Below are positions 22,181-30,226 of a stretch of 30,226 bases of DNA, piece by piece. The stretch comes from Pseudomonadota bacterium. GTDB lineage: Bacteria > Pseudomonadota > Alphaproteobacteria > Sphingomonadales > Sphingomonadaceae. A model generated the notes under the pieces. The model was not told the origin of the DNA. It saw only the letters and a list, made by a program, of their open reading frames with translations, and searched no databases. The stretch covers positions 1 to 30,226 of the forward strand of contig JAEZES010000270.1 of the NCBI GenBank assembly GCA_023432995.1. The letters are read 5' to 3'. A program made the position numbers and the translations under genes. Each line of letters starts with the position of its first letter. Positions within the stretch are counted from its first letter, which is position 1.

Positions 22181-22990
22181 ATGCGCGCCTCGTTCATCAA
22201 GATGCACGGCTTGGGCAACGACTTCGTCGTGCTCGACACGCGGGCACAGCCGCTGCCGCCGATGACCCGCGCCGTCGCCAGGGCCCTGGCCGACCGGCGC
22301 ACCGGGATCGGCTGCGACCAGCTGATCCTGCTCGAGGAGTCGGCGACGGCCGACTTCCGGATGCGGATCTTCAACGCCGACGGGAGCGAAGTCGAAGCCT
22401 GCGGCAACGCCACGCGCGCGGTCGCCCTGCTCCACGGCTCGCCGGCGCAGATCGAGACCGCCGGCGGCGTGCTGGCGGTCCAGCCGAGCGAAGGCGGCGC
22501 GGCGGTCGACATGGGCGAGCCGCGCTTCGAATGGGACGCGATCCCGCTCGCCTATGCGATGGATACCGCCTCGCTGCCGGTCGGCTGGGACGAGCTTGAA
22601 CAGCCCTCGGCGGTCAACGTCGGCAATCCGCACGCGGTGTTCTTCGTCGAGGACTGCGACTCGATCGATCTCGACCGGCTCGGCCCGACGATCGAGCGCG
22701 ATCCGCTGTTCCCCGAGCGGGTCAACGTCAACGTGGCCACGGTTGAGAACCCCGGAGCAATCCGGATGCGGGTGTGGGAGCGCGGCGTCGGCATCACCCG
22801 CGCCTGCGGCACCGGCGCCTGCGCCACCGCTGTCGCGGCGATGCGCCGCGGCCTGGTCCAGCGCGAAGTCACGGTTGCGCTGCAGGGCGGCTCGCTGCTG
22901 ATCGCCTGGGGCGACGACAATCACATCACCATGACCGGGCCGGCGACCGAAAGCTTCCGGGGTTCGTTCGACTGGGGCGACTACGCGTGA
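22181..22990 (+). CDS. dapF: Diaminopimelate epimerase
   Basis: A 269-residue PLP-independent racemase that converts LL- to meso-diaminopimelate for lysine and peptidoglycan. The two catalytic cysteines are Cys74 in ACGNATR and Cys209 in RACGTGACATAV. The HGLGNDFVVLD start is conserved. AGGTGG lies five bases before the ATG at 22181; a GTG nine bases upstream is part of that element. Its stop TGA overlaps the GTG of the next gene, which makes it the first gene of a tightly packed chain of four. Confidence 0.97.
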   Translation: MRASFIKMHGLGNDFVVLDTRAQPLPPMTRAVARALADRRTGIGCDQLILLEESATADFRMRIFNADGSEVEACGNATRAVALLHGSPAQIETAGGVLAVQPSEGGAAVDMGEPRFEWDAIPLAYAMDTASLPVGWDELEQPSAVNVGNPHAVFFVEDCDSIDLDRLGPTIERDPLFPERVNVNVATVENPGAIRMRVWERGVGITRACGTGACATAVAAMRRGLVQREVTVALQGGSLLIAWGDDNHITMTGPATESFRGSFDWGDYA

Positions 22991-24174
22991 TCGCAGAGCC
23001 GATGTCGCCCGAGGTGATTTCGCTGGGCTGCCGCCTGAACATCGCCGAGAGCGTAACCATCCGCGCGCTGCTGGCCGGCGAACGCAACGTCGTCGTCGTG
23101 AACTCGTGCGCGGTGACCGCCGAGGCCGTCCGCCAGACCCGCCAGGCGATCCGCAGGGCGCGCCGCGCGCGGCCCGACGCGCGGCTGCTGGTGACGGGAT
23201 GCGCTGCCGACATCGAGCGCGAACAACTCGCCGCGATGCCCGAGGTCGACGGCCTCGTCGCCAACGCGCGCAAGCTCGACGCCCGCGCCTGGAACGTCCC
23301 CCCACGCGGCCTCGCGGTTCCGCCGCGCCACACGCGCGCATTCGTCGCGGTCCAGAACGGCTGCGATCACAGCTGCACGTTCTGCGTCATTCCGCAGGGC
23401 CGCGGGCCGAGCCGATCGCTGTCGGTTGCCGAGGTGCTCGTGGAGGTCGAGCGCCATCTCGAGCAAGCCGCGCCCGAAGTCGTCCTGACCGGCGTTGACG
23501 TGACCAGCTGGGGCCACGACCTTCCCGGCAGCCCGCGCCTCGGCGAGCTCGTCGAGGCCATTCTCCGCGCATTTCCGCAGCTTCGCCGGCTGCGCATGTC
23601 CTCGCTCGACGGAATCGAGATCGATGGCGCGCTGCTCGAGCTCCTCGCCGGCGAGGAGCGGGTGATGCCCCACCTCCACTTGTCGCTGCAGCATGGTCAC
23701 GACCTGATCCTCAAGCGCATGAAGCGCCGTCACTCGCGCGCCGACGCCGTCGCGCTGGTCGAGCGGCTGCGCGCGCGTCGGCCCGAGATCGCCATCGGCG
23801 CCGACCTGATCGCCGGCTTCCCGACCGAGGATGGGACAATGCACGCGGCGAACCTGTCGATCGTCCGCGAGCTCGGCATCGTCCACGGCCATGTGTTCCC
23901 GTACTCGCAGCGCCCCGGAACACCGGCCGCGCGCATGCCGCAAGTCGAGAAGCCGACGATCCGCGAGAGGGCCGCCGAGGTCCGCGCCGAGGTCGCCGCA
24001 GTTCGCGCGGCGTGGCTGGCGGGCCTCGTCGGCACCGAGCTGTCGGTGCTGGCCGAAACCGACGGCACCGGCCACGCCGAGAATTTCGCCCGCGTGGCAG
24101 TCCCCGAGGCGACGGCACCCGGAACGATCGTTCCGGTCACCCCTGCCAGGGTCGAAGAGGGACTGCTGCGATGA
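22987..24174 (+). CDS. mtaB: tRNA (N6-threonylcarbamoyladenosine-37) methylthiotransferase MtaB
   Basis: A 395-residue radical-SAM enzyme of the MiaB family. The N-terminal UPF0004 domain holds three cysteines (SLGCRLN, VNSCAVT, VTGCAAD) for one iron-sulfur cluster. The radical-SAM cluster is Cys126, Cys130 and Cys133 (CDHSCTFC). A TRAM-like C-terminal region follows. LGCRLN rather than MiaB's GCQMN places it with MtaB, which adds a methylthio group to t6A at tRNA position 37. The GTG at 22987 overlaps the dapF stop; an ATG at 23002 is a second choice. Its TGA overlaps the ftsY start. Confidence 0.93.
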   Translation: MIAEPMSPEVISLGCRLNIAESVTIRALLAGERNVVVVNSCAVTAEAVRQTRQAIRRARRARPDARLLVTGCAADIEREQLAAMPEVDGLVANARKLDARAWNVPPRGLAVPPRHTRAFVAVQNGCDHSCTFCVIPQGRGPSRSLSVAEVLVEVERHLEQAAPEVVLTGVDVTSWGHDLPGSPRLGELVEAILRAFPQLRRLRMSSLDGIEIDGALLELLAGEERVMPHLHLSLQHGHDLILKRMKRRHSRADAVALVERLRARRPEIAIGADLIAGFPTEDGTMHAANLSIVRELGIVHGHVFPYSQRPGTPAARMPQVEKPTIRERAAEVRAEVAAVRAAWLAGLVGTELSVLAETDGTGHAENFARVAVPEATAPGTIVPVTPARVEEGLLR

Positions 24175-25094
24175 GCGAGCCGAGTTGGACCGAGCGCCTG
24201 TTCGGGGGCTTTCGCAAGACCTCGGAGCGCCTGACGGAAAACCTCACCGCGGCGGTCGGCACCGCGAAGCTCGACGACGCCACGCTCGACGAGGTCGAGG
24301 ACGCGCTGATCCTGTCCGACCTCGGGCCGGGGGCGGCGGGCCGGATCCGCGCCAGGCTTGCCGAGAAGCGCTTCGGGCTGACGCTCACCGAGCGCGAGCT
24401 CAGGGAGGCGGTTGCCGAAGAGATCGCGGCGATCCTCCGCCCGGTCGCCAAGCCGCTCGAGATCACCGCGTTCCCGCGACCGCAGGTAATCCTCGTGATC
24501 GGCGTCAACGGCAGCGGCAAGACGACGACCATCGCCAAGCTCGCACACCTGTTCCAGGAAGACGACTATGGCGTGCTTCTCGCGGCCGGGGACACCTTTC
24601 GCGCCGCCGCGATCGGCCAGCTGGCGGTGTGGGCCGAGCGCGTCGGGGTCGACATCGTCCGCGGGCCCGAGGGCGGCGACCCGGCGAGCATCGTGTTTGA
24701 CGCGGTCAAGCGCGCGACCGACACCGGCATCGACGTGCTCATCGTCGACACTGCCGGGCGGTTGCAAAACAAGCGCGAGCTGATGGACGAGCTGGCCAAG
24801 ATCCGCCGCGTGCTCGGCCGGCTCAATCCCGAAGCGCCGCACGACGTGGTGCTGGTGCTCGACGCGACCAACGGCCAGAACGCGCTGTCCCAGATCGATG
24901 TGTTCAAGGAGGTTGCCGGAGTGACGGGCCTGATCATGACCAAGCTCGACGGCACGGCGCGCGGCGGCGTGCTCGTCGCGGCGGCCGAGCAGTACGGGCT
25001 GCCGATCCACGCGATCGGCGTCGGCGAGAAGATCGACGACCTGCGCCCGTTCGACCCCGACCTGGTCGCGCGCGTAATCGCGGGAGTGGCGTGA
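24171..25094 (+). CDS. ftsY: Signal recognition particle receptor FtsY
   Basis: A 307-residue SRP-type GTPase. The N domain (about 1-95) precedes the G domain, whose motifs are GVNGSGKTTT (about 110-119), DTFRAAA, DTAGRLQNK and TKLDGTARGG. It receives ribosomes with SRP at the inner membrane for insertion of membrane proteins. The long acidic A domain of E. coli is missing, as is usual in alphaproteobacteria. Four bases of its start overlap the mtaB stop, and its TGA overlaps the ATG of ispZ by one base. Confidence 0.97.
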   Translation: MSEPSWTERLFGGFRKTSERLTENLTAAVGTAKLDDATLDEVEDALILSDLGPGAAGRIRARLAEKRFGLTLTERELREAVAEEIAAILRPVAKPLEITAFPRPQVILVIGVNGSGKTTTIAKLAHLFQEDDYGVLLAAGDTFRAAAIGQLAVWAERVGVDIVRGPEGGDPASIVFDAVKRATDTGIDVLIVDTAGRLQNKRELMDELAKIRRVLGRLNPEAPHDVVLVLDATNGQNALSQIDVFKEVAGVTGLIMTKLDGTARGGVLVAAAEQYGLPIHAIGVGEKIDDLRPFDPDLVARVIAGVA

Positions 25095-25738
25095 TGGCCG
25101 AGGCGCCCGCCGGGAAGCCCAAGTCGGGCTGGCTCAATCTGCTGGTCGATTACGGACCGCTGCTCGTGTTCTTCCTGACCTACCGGTACTACTCGCCCGA
25201 GGGCGACGATGTCGCGGGAGAGGTCTTCGCGGTCATCCGCAGCACCGGGGCGTTCATCGTTGCCGCCCTGGCGGCCCTGGCCTTCTCGAAGTGGCGGCTG
25301 GGCAAGATCTCGCCGATGCTGTGGTTGTCGACCGCGCTGATCGTCGGGTTCGGCACGCTGACGATCTATTTCGCCGACGAGTTCTATGTCCAGCTCAAGC
25401 CGACGATCATCTACCTGCTGTTCGGGATCGCGCTGCTGGTCGGCTACTGGCGCGGGAAGGCGCTGCTGCAGATGCTGCTCGAAGCCGCGTTCGAGGGCTT
25501 GTCGCAGGAAGGCTGGCTCAAGCTGTCGCGCAACTGGGGCCTGTTCTTCCTCTTCTTCGCCGCGCTCAACGAGACCTTGCGCATGACGCTCAGCTTCGGC
25601 GACTGGCTCGCCGCCAAGCTGTGGGTGTTCCTGCCGCTGACCTTCCTGTTCACCTTCACCCAGCTGCCGATGCTGCTGCGCCATGGCCTGAACGTCGAGG
25701 ACAAGGCCGAGGTGATCGAGAATCCCCCGCACGAATGA
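25094..25738 (+). CDS. ispZ: Septation protein A homologue / intracellular septation protein (YciB, IspZ)
   Basis: A 214-residue inner-membrane protein with about five membrane segments. Conserved features are NLLVDYGPLLVFFLTYRYYSPEG near the start, KPTIIYLLFGIALL, and NLGLF-like NWGLFFLFFAALNETLR. YciB/IspZ is linked to cell-envelope synthesis and septation, and mutants have altered envelopes; its chemistry is unknown. It begins one base before the end of ftsY, an arrangement common in alphaproteobacteria. The last gene of the dapF-mtaB-ftsY-ispZ chain. Confidence 0.92.
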   Translation: MAEAPAGKPKSGWLNLLVDYGPLLVFFLTYRYYSPEGDDVAGEVFAVIRSTGAFIVAALAALAFSKWRLGKISPMLWLSTALIVGFGTLTIYFADEFYVQLKPTIIYLLFGIALLVGYWRGKALLQMLLEAAFEGLSQEGWLKLSRNWGLFFLFFAALNETLRMTLSFGDWLAAKLWVFLPLTFLFTFTQLPMLLRHGLNVEDKAEVIENPPHE

Positions 25739-25813
25739 CCGGGCGCTTGTCGCCGGCGGCCGCTTGGGCTTAGAACCGCGCGACAACGGATCCAGGGTCT
25801 AAGGGGAAGCGCC

Positions 25814-26404
25814 ATGGCAAAGTTCTTCGGCAATCTGCATCTCGTGCTCGTGACCGGCCTGATCCTCGCGATCGTGCTCATCGTCGCGTTCGCCGGCTGG
25901 ACCGGCGAAAATGCCGAAGCGGTGACCAACGCGGTGCTGCGCTGGCTGCACCTGTTCTTCGGCGTGGTGTGGATCGGCTTGCTCTACTACCTGAACTTCG
26001 TCCAGGTGCCGACGATGCCCAAGGTCCCGGCCGAGCTAAAGAAGGGGGTGACCGGCTACATCGCCCCGAGCGTGTTGTTCTTCTTCCGCTGGGGCGCGGC
26101 GCTGACCGTGCTGACCGGCCTCGCGATCGCCTTCCACAACGGCTACGGCGCCGACGCCCTGACCTTCCGCGGGACCGGTGCCGACGGCATCAACCTGATC
26201 GGCATCGGCATGTGGCTGGCGCTGATCATGGCCGCCAACGTGTGGTTCGTGATCTGGCCGGCGCAGAAGAAGATCCTCGGGCTGGTCGAGGCGAGCGACG
26301 AGGCCAAGGCCAAGGCGGCGCCGGTCGCGCTGATGGCGAGCCGCACCAACGTGATCCTGTCGCTGCCGATGTTCTACGCGATGGTCAGCGCCAACATGGG
26401 CTGA
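25814..26404 (+). CDS. PuuD-like membrane domain protein (DUF989 type), without cytochrome domain
   Basis: A 196-residue protein with about five membrane segments. The stretches LHLFFGVVWIGLLYYLNFVQVPTM and APSVLFFFRWGAALTVLTGLAIA match the membrane part of the family usually named urate hydroxylase PuuD. True PuuD has a C-terminal cytochrome c domain (CxxCH) after this part; here the protein ends in SRTNVILSLPMFYAMVSANMG with no such motif. Annotation as urate hydroxylase would therefore be unsafe, and no purine genes are nearby. Histidines in the first and third segments could bind haem. AAGGGG lies eight bases before the ATG. It follows the ispZ chain after 75 bases. Confidence 0.8.
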   Translation: MAKFFGNLHLVLVTGLILAIVLIVAFAGWTGENAEAVTNAVLRWLHLFFGVVWIGLLYYLNFVQVPTMPKVPAELKKGVTGYIAPSVLFFFRWGAALTVLTGLAIAFHNGYGADALTFRGTGADGINLIGIGMWLALIMAANVWFVIWPAQKKILGLVEASDEAKAKAAPVALMASRTNVILSLPMFYAMVSANMG

Positions 26405-26417
26405 CGCCTCGTCCATG

Positions 26418-26443
26418 CCCCTGCCGGTTCCCGCCGGCAGGGG
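26418..26443. terminator. Bidirectional hairpin terminator
   Basis: CCCCTGCCGG, a TTCCCG loop, CCGGCAGGGG: a perfect 10-bp stem between the convergent PuuD-like (+, ends 26404) and PilZ (-, ends 26448) genes. Confidence 0.75.
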
Positions 26444-26447
26444 TGGG

Positions 26448-26834
26448 TCAGCAGCCTCCGAGCCGGCTGCGCTTCTGCCCGAGCGGGATGTTGGACACTT
26501 CGGCCACCGGGCCGTTGAACTCCTCGCGGTACTGCTGCACCTCGAGCACCCGCGACGGCGAGATTTCCTTTTCGAACAGCAGCCCGCAGGCGTCCTCGGT
26601 GGCCCACACGACCTTGCAGATCGCGTCGTAGCACATCCATTCGAGGATCACGCTGGCGCCGGCCCGCGGCGGATTGTCCACCTGGACACGCGCGCCGCGC
26701 TCGGAGAGGTCGACCATGCAGCCGATACGCTGGCCGCTCGGAAGCTGCAGCTGAACCGGGCAGCTGACCCGCGAGCGCACTGTCGAGCGGCGCTCGGCAC
26801 CTTCGAAAGTCTGCGCGTGCGCGTGCAAGCCCAT
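26448..26834 (-). CDS. PilZ domain protein (cyclic-di-GMP receptor)
   Basis: A 128-residue single-domain protein. The ligand signature is present: Arg16-x3-Arg20 (RRSTVR) and Asp42-x-Ser44-x2-Gly47 (DLSERG). These residues bind cyclic di-GMP in PilZ domains. The remaining strands (VILEWMCYDAICKVVWATEDACGLLFE) fit the beta-barrel. Targets could be motility, adhesion or cell-cycle proteins, with no partner gene adjacent. The ATG at 26834 is preferred to a TTG at 26846; neither has a strong Shine-Dalgarno. A CtrA-like box lies 48 bases upstream. Confidence 0.9.
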   Translation of the reverse strand: MGLHAHAQTFEGAERRSTVRSRVSCPVQLQLPSGQRIGCMVDLSERGARVQVDNPPRAGASVILEWMCYDAICKVVWATEDACGLLFEKEISPSRVLEVQQYREEFNGPVAEVSNIPLGQKRSRLGGC

Positions 26835-26881
26835 GCCCGCGATCAAGCGCCGTTAGCCTTGCGTTGAGGTTGATGGCCGAG

Positions 26882-26897
26882 GTTAACGCGCTGGTAA
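26882..26897 (-). promoter_or_regulatory. CtrA-like box upstream of the PilZ gene
   Basis: On the minus strand TTACCAGCGCGTTAAC, differing by one base from the box at 18188-18203. TTAC-N7-TTAAC has one mismatch to the CtrA consensus. It lies just after the kup stop codon and about 48 bases before the PilZ ATG, a usual distance for promoter control. Confidence 0.55.
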
Positions 26898-26902
26898 GCT
26901 TG

Positions 26903-28798
26903 TCAGATTTCGACCTGGCTGCCGAGCTCGACGACGCGGTTGGTCGGCAGGCGGAAGAACTCCATCGGCGTCGCCGCGTTACGCATCATCCAGGCGAACA
27001 GCTTCTCCCGCCAGATCGCCATGCCCGGGTGCTTGCCGGCGATCAGGGTCTGGCGCGAAAGGAAGAAGCTGGTCTGCATCATCTCGAACTTCGCCCCGCA
27101 GCGGGAGATTTCCTTGAGCGCAGCGGGCACGTCGGTCTCTTCCATGAACCCGTAGTTGAGGATCACCCGGAAGAAGCCGTCGCCGACTTCGGTGATCGAG
27201 AACCGGTCGACCTCGTCGACGTAGGGCACTTCGGCGATCTTGACCGTGAGCACCACCACCCGCTCGTGCAGCACCTTGTTGTGCTTGATGTTGTGCAGCA
27301 GCGCCGAAGGCGTTCCGCTCGAGCCCGAGTTCATGAAGATCGCCGTGCCGGGGACCCTTGCGGTGCTGTTGCGCGCCGACTTGGCGAAGATCTCCAGCGG
27401 CAGGCCGACCTCGCTCATCCGCTCGCGCATCAGCCGGCGGCCCTTGGCCCAGGTGGTCAGTAGCGTAAAGGCGGCCGCGCCGATCAGCAACGGGAACCAG
27501 CCACCGTCGGGCACCTTGGTCAGGTTGGCCGCGAAGTAGGCGCCGTCGACGATGAAGAACACCGCCAGCAGCGGCACCGCCAGCCACCACTTCCAGCGCC
27601 ACATCAGGATCAGCAGCACGGCCAGCAGGCAAGTGTCGATGAACATCGCCCCGGTCACCGCGATCCCGTAGGCCGCCGCGAGGTTCGACGAATTGCGGAA
27701 GAACAGCACGAGCAGGATCACCGCGATCATCAGCGCCCAGTTGATCGTCGGGATGTAGATCTGCCCGTGGTGCGCGTCGCTGGTGTGGCGGATGCCGAGG
27801 CGGGGGACGAAGCCGAGCTGGATCGCCTGGTGGGTGATCGAGAACGCGCCCGAAATCACCGCTTGGCTGGCGATGAACGTCGCCCCGGTGGCGAGCAGCA
27901 CCAGCGGCAGTCGCAAGTCCTCGGGTGCGAGGAAGAAGAACGGATTGCGGATCGCCTCTGCCGCCCCCGCGTCGCCGAGCCCGACGATCATCGCGCCCTG
28001 GCCGAAGTAGTTGAGAAGCAGGCACGGCATGACGAAGCCGAACCACGACAGCCGCAGCGGTCCGCGCCCGAAATGGCCCATGTCCGAGTAGAGCGCCTCC
28101 GATCCTGTGACGGCCAGCACGACCGAGCCCAGCGCGAGGAAGGCGAGCCACTTGTCGAGAATGAAGAACTGCACCGCATACCGCGGGTCGAGCGCCATCA
28201 GGATCTCGGGGGTGCGCAGGATGTGGTAGGTGCCGAGCACGGCCAGCACCACGAAGTAGACGATCATGACCGGCGCGAAGAGCGCGCCGACCTTGGTCGT
28301 CCCGCGTTTCTGCAGGAAGAACAGCGCAACGAGCAGCGTCAGCGCGATCGGGATCACCCACCCCGACATGCGCGGATTGACCACCGCGAGTCCCTCGACC
28401 GCCGACAGCACCGAGATCGCCGGAGTGATCATGCTGTCGCCGTAGAAGAGCGCCGTGGCGAACACCCCGAGCAGCACCAGCAGCCAGCCGTATTGCGACC
28501 GCCCGACCCGCCGCGAGAGCAGCGCGACCAGCGCCAGCGACCCGCCCTCGCCCTTGTTGTCGGCGCGCATCAGCAGCGTCACGTACTGCACCGAGACGAC
28601 CAGCGTCATCGACCAGAAGATCAGGCTGACGACGCCGAAGACATGCGCATCGTCAAGCGTGAGCTTGTGCGCGCCGACGAAGGTCTCGCGGAACGCGTAG
28701 AGCGGGCTGGTGCCAATGTCGCCGAAGACGATGCCGATCGCCCCCACCGCAAGCTTGAGCTTGGCGGACGCGCGCTCTTCACCGTTGGTAGAACTCAT
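26903..28798 (-). CDS. kup: Potassium uptake protein Kup
   Basis: A 631-residue H+/K+ symporter of the KUP/HAK/KT family with about 12 membrane segments and a C-terminal cytoplasmic region (about 480-631). The signature GDIGTSPLYAFRETF is at residues 25-39, and conserved stretches ALFYGDSMITPAISVLSAVEG and FALGSVVLAVTGSEALY-like LALGSVVLAVTGSEALYSDM follow. It takes up potassium at low concentration or acid pH. It starts MSSTNGEERASAK at 28798. No other potassium genes are nearby. It is separated from ccmI by 92 bases with nothing notable. Confidence 0.95.
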   Translation of the reverse strand: MSSTNGEERASAKLKLAVGAIGIVFGDIGTSPLYAFRETFVGAHKLTLDDAHVFGVVSLIFWSMTLVVSVQYVTLLMRADNKGEGGSLALVALLSRRVGRSQYGWLLVLLGVFATALFYGDSMITPAISVLSAVEGLAVVNPRMSGWVIPIALTLLVALFFLQKRGTTKVGALFAPVMIVYFVVLAVLGTYHILRTPEILMALDPRYAVQFFILDKWLAFLALGSVVLAVTGSEALYSDMGHFGRGPLRLSWFGFVMPCLLLNYFGQGAMIVGLGDAGAAEAIRNPFFFLAPEDLRLPLVLLATGATFIASQAVISGAFSITHQAIQLGFVPRLGIRHTSDAHHGQIYIPTINWALMIAVILLVLFFRNSSNLAAAYGIAVTGAMFIDTCLLAVLLILMWRWKWWLAVPLLAVFFIVDGAYFAANLTKVPDGGWFPLLIGAAAFTLLTTWAKGRRLMRERMSEVGLPLEIFAKSARNSTARVPGTAIFMNSGSSGTPSALLHNIKHNKVLHERVVVLTVKIAEVPYVDEVDRFSITEVGDGFFRVILNYGFMEETDVPAALKEISRCGAKFEMMQTSFFLSRQTLIAGKHPGMAIWREKLFAWMMRNAATPMEFFRLPTNRVVELGSQVEI

Positions 28799-28890
28799 CG
28801 GGATCTATGGCCCCTGACGCGACTCACTGGCGCGAAGCGCGCCGCTTAGGACGAGTGCCCGCGGCTGGCAATGGCCGCGCGCCGGGCATG

Positions 28891-29541
28891 CTAGTTCGGG
28901 ACGGCGGCAGGTCCGCCCGGCTGCGCCAGCAGCGCCTCGAGGCGCTCGAGCCGCAGCGCCAGCAGGTCACGCCCGTCGGAGCCCTCGGGGACGGCTTCGA
29001 GCGTCGAGCGCCACAGCGCCCGAGCCTCGCCCAACCGTCCTTGGCGGATCAGGGCGAGTCCGAGGAAGTAGCCTGGTCCGGCACCTTCGGGATCGAGCTC
29101 GGCCGCGCGACGGTAGGCGAACAGGGCCGGCTCCGTCAGCGAACCGCCCGCATGCTCGACGAGGGCGTTGCCGAGCGCGAGCCACACCTCGGCGTCACGC
29201 GGATTGCGCGCGATGGCGCTGCGCAGGATGCCCGCGGCATCGGCGTATTGCCCCCGCCGCGCAAACCCGTCGGCGATGATCAGCGTGTCGCTGGTCGAGC
29301 GATCCTCCCCGGAGAACATCTGGCGGCGATCGTCGACCAGCGCCCATTCCGCTGCGCCGCCATCGACCGCGGGCGCCGCAGGCGCGGCTGGAACGGCAGG
29401 GCTGGCCTGCAAGGCGTAGCCGGCGAGCCCCAGCGCCAGTGCGGCGGCGATCGTGGTCCAGCCGCTTCGCTCGACCCGGAAGGCCAGCACGGCCGCGGCG
29501 AACGCCGCCCCGGCCAGCAGGATCGCGATCACCCAGGTCAA
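28891..29541 (-). CDS. ccmI: Short CcmI/CycH-type TPR protein for cytochrome c maturation
   Basis: A 216-residue protein. Two N-terminal membrane segments (about 3-20 and 27-45) precede an alanine/proline linker and a TPR region (about 90-185; GQYADAAGILRSAIARNPRDAEVWLALGNAL and ELDPEGAGPGYFLGLALIRQGRLGEARALW). CcmI presents apocytochrome c to the haem ligation machinery in the periplasm. It starts at TTG 29541, overlapping the ccmH stop; a GTG at 29532 is in frame. It is shorter than the typical CcmI of about 350 residues or more. Position after ccmG and ccmH supports the assignment. Confidence 0.8.
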   Translation of the reverse strand: MTWVIAILLAGAAFAAAVLAFRVERSGWTTIAAALALGLAGYALQASPAVPAAPAAPAVDGGAAEWALVDDRRQMFSGEDRSTSDTLIIADGFARRGQYADAAGILRSAIARNPRDAEVWLALGNALVEHAGGSLTEPALFAYRRAAELDPEGAGPGYFLGLALIRQGRLGEARALWRSTLEAVPEGSDGRDLLALRLERLEALLAQPGGPAAVPN

Positions 29542-29945
29542 CGCCCGCCCCTCAGGCGCCGGCGCAGAATCAGCACCGCGAGCAGCAGCAGCACCGCCGG
29601 CACCGCAAACAGCGGCCAGGTGGACGCGCTGACCGTGGGCTTGTAGCTGACGTAGTCGCCGTAGCGCTCGACCAGCCAGGCGCGTATTTGCTCCGGGTCC
29701 TCGCCCGCGGCGATGCGCGTCCGCACCTGGTGGCGCATGTCGCCGGCCATCGGCGCGTCGCTGTCGGCGATCGACTGGCTCTGGCACTTGAGGCAGCGCA
29801 GCGTTTCCATCAACGCCTGGGCCTTGGCCTCGAGCGCCGGATCGTCGAGCTGGCGATAGGCGTAGGGCGCGGGCGGCAGCGAATCCTGCGCCGCCACGGG
29901 CACCGCGAACGCCACCAGCAGCGCAAGGAGCAACCGCGCGATCAC
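29538..29945 (-). CDS. ccmH: Cytochrome c maturation protein CcmH
   Basis: A 135-residue protein with a signal peptide (MIARLLLALLVAFAVPVAAQ), a periplasmic thiol domain and one C-terminal membrane anchor (WPLFAVPAVLLLLAVLIL). The motif LRCLKCQSQSIADSDAP carries the redox cysteines Cys51 and Cys54, and RYGDYVSYKP is conserved. CcmH keeps the CxxCH cysteines of apocytochrome c reduced for haem attachment. Four bases overlap on each side with ccmG and ccmI, so they are one operon. Confidence 0.95.
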   Translation of the reverse strand: MIARLLLALLVAFAVPVAAQDSLPPAPYAYRQLDDPALEAKAQALMETLRCLKCQSQSIADSDAPMAGDMRHQVRTRIAAGEDPEQIRAWLVERYGDYVSYKPTVSASTWPLFAVPAVLLLLAVLILRRRLRGGR

Positions 29946-30226
29946 GCCCCCGCCTCCCTGAGCTTGTCGAGCAGCACCGCAACGTCGCCGTCCCGAATGT
30001 CGCCGATGTGCTGGTAGCGGATCACGCCCTTGCCATCGATGACGAAGGTCTCGGGCACGCCGGACGACCCGATCGAGAGCTGCACCGCGCTGATGTCGTC
30101 CTTGCCGATGCGGCTGAAGGGGTTGCCGTAAGCCGCGAGGAACGCCGCGACGTCTTCCGGCCGGTCGCGGATCGCGACGCCCACGATATTCGCTCCGCTC
30201 GCCTGGAGCCGGGCCAGGTTCGGCGC
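29942..30226 (-). CDS. ccmG: Thiol:disulfide interchange protein CcmG/DsbE, truncated at the window edge
   Basis: The C-terminal 94 residues of a thioredoxin-fold protein. The visible part begins APNLARLQASGANIVGVAIRD and includes the cis-proline loop SGVPETFVIDGKG and the RYQHIGDI strand. The active-site CxxC lies beyond the window. CcmG reduces apocytochrome or CcmH during cytochrome c maturation. Its stop overlaps the ccmH start by four bases. Confidence 0.92.
   Translation of the reverse strand, partial: APNLARLQASGANIVGVAIRDRPEDVAAFLAAYGNPFSRIGKDDISAVQLSIGSSGVPETFVIDGKGVIRYQHIGDIRDGDVAVLLDKLREAGA

Overview
The window is a GC-rich, densely coded chromosomal segment of an alphaproteobacterium, most likely a sphingomonad (Sphingomonadales; Sphingomonadaceae or Erythrobacteraceae). 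This rests on the acpP-fabF-mltG order, the dapF-mtaB-ftsY-ispZ chain, an OxyR gene coupled to rnd, CtrA-like boxes, and a REP-like palindrome of the type scattered through sphingomonad genomes. The placement is inferred from gene content; no 16S or database search was possible. I see no prophage, insertion sequence or CRISPR array. About 32 protein genes, two truncated genes at the window edges, one gene remnant and one tRNA are present.

Left part (1-8050): after the tail of a threonine ammonia-lyase come a MAPEG membrane protein, a small exported protein, and then a stress/redox block. This block holds a tandem universal stress protein, a flavodoxin-fold NAD(P)H oxidoreductase, an L,D-transpeptidase, an Hsp20 chaperone, a zinc alcohol dehydrogenase and a divergent FixJ/FixL pair. 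The FixL homologue keeps the haem-ligand histidine and the oxygen-contacting arginine of true oxygen sensors. The block resembles low-oxygen-activated stress islands of other proteobacteria and is the most interesting part of the window.

Middle part (8249-16540): an elongator tRNA-Met with its own promoter, the fatty-acid/cell-wall operon acpP-fabF-mltG (minus strand, with a REP-like palindrome between acpP and fabF), aspS, the translationally coupled rnd-oxyR pair, a glyoxalase-fold (VOC) gene that follows in frame a truncated LuxR-type DNA-binding remnant, and pgsA.

Right part (16655-30226): an LplT-like transporter, a small CtrA-box-associated gene, an orphan acetolactate-synthase-like ThDP enzyme, an EVE-domain protein, a membrane GGDEF-EAL protein, the overlapping dapF-mtaB-ftsY-ispZ chain, a PuuD-type membrane domain without its cytochrome part, a PilZ protein under a second CtrA-like box, the Kup potassium transporter, and the ccmG-ccmH-ccmI cytochrome c maturation genes running off the right edge. 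Several convergent pairs are separated by strong hairpins, and two convergent pairs share their stop codons on a CTAG.
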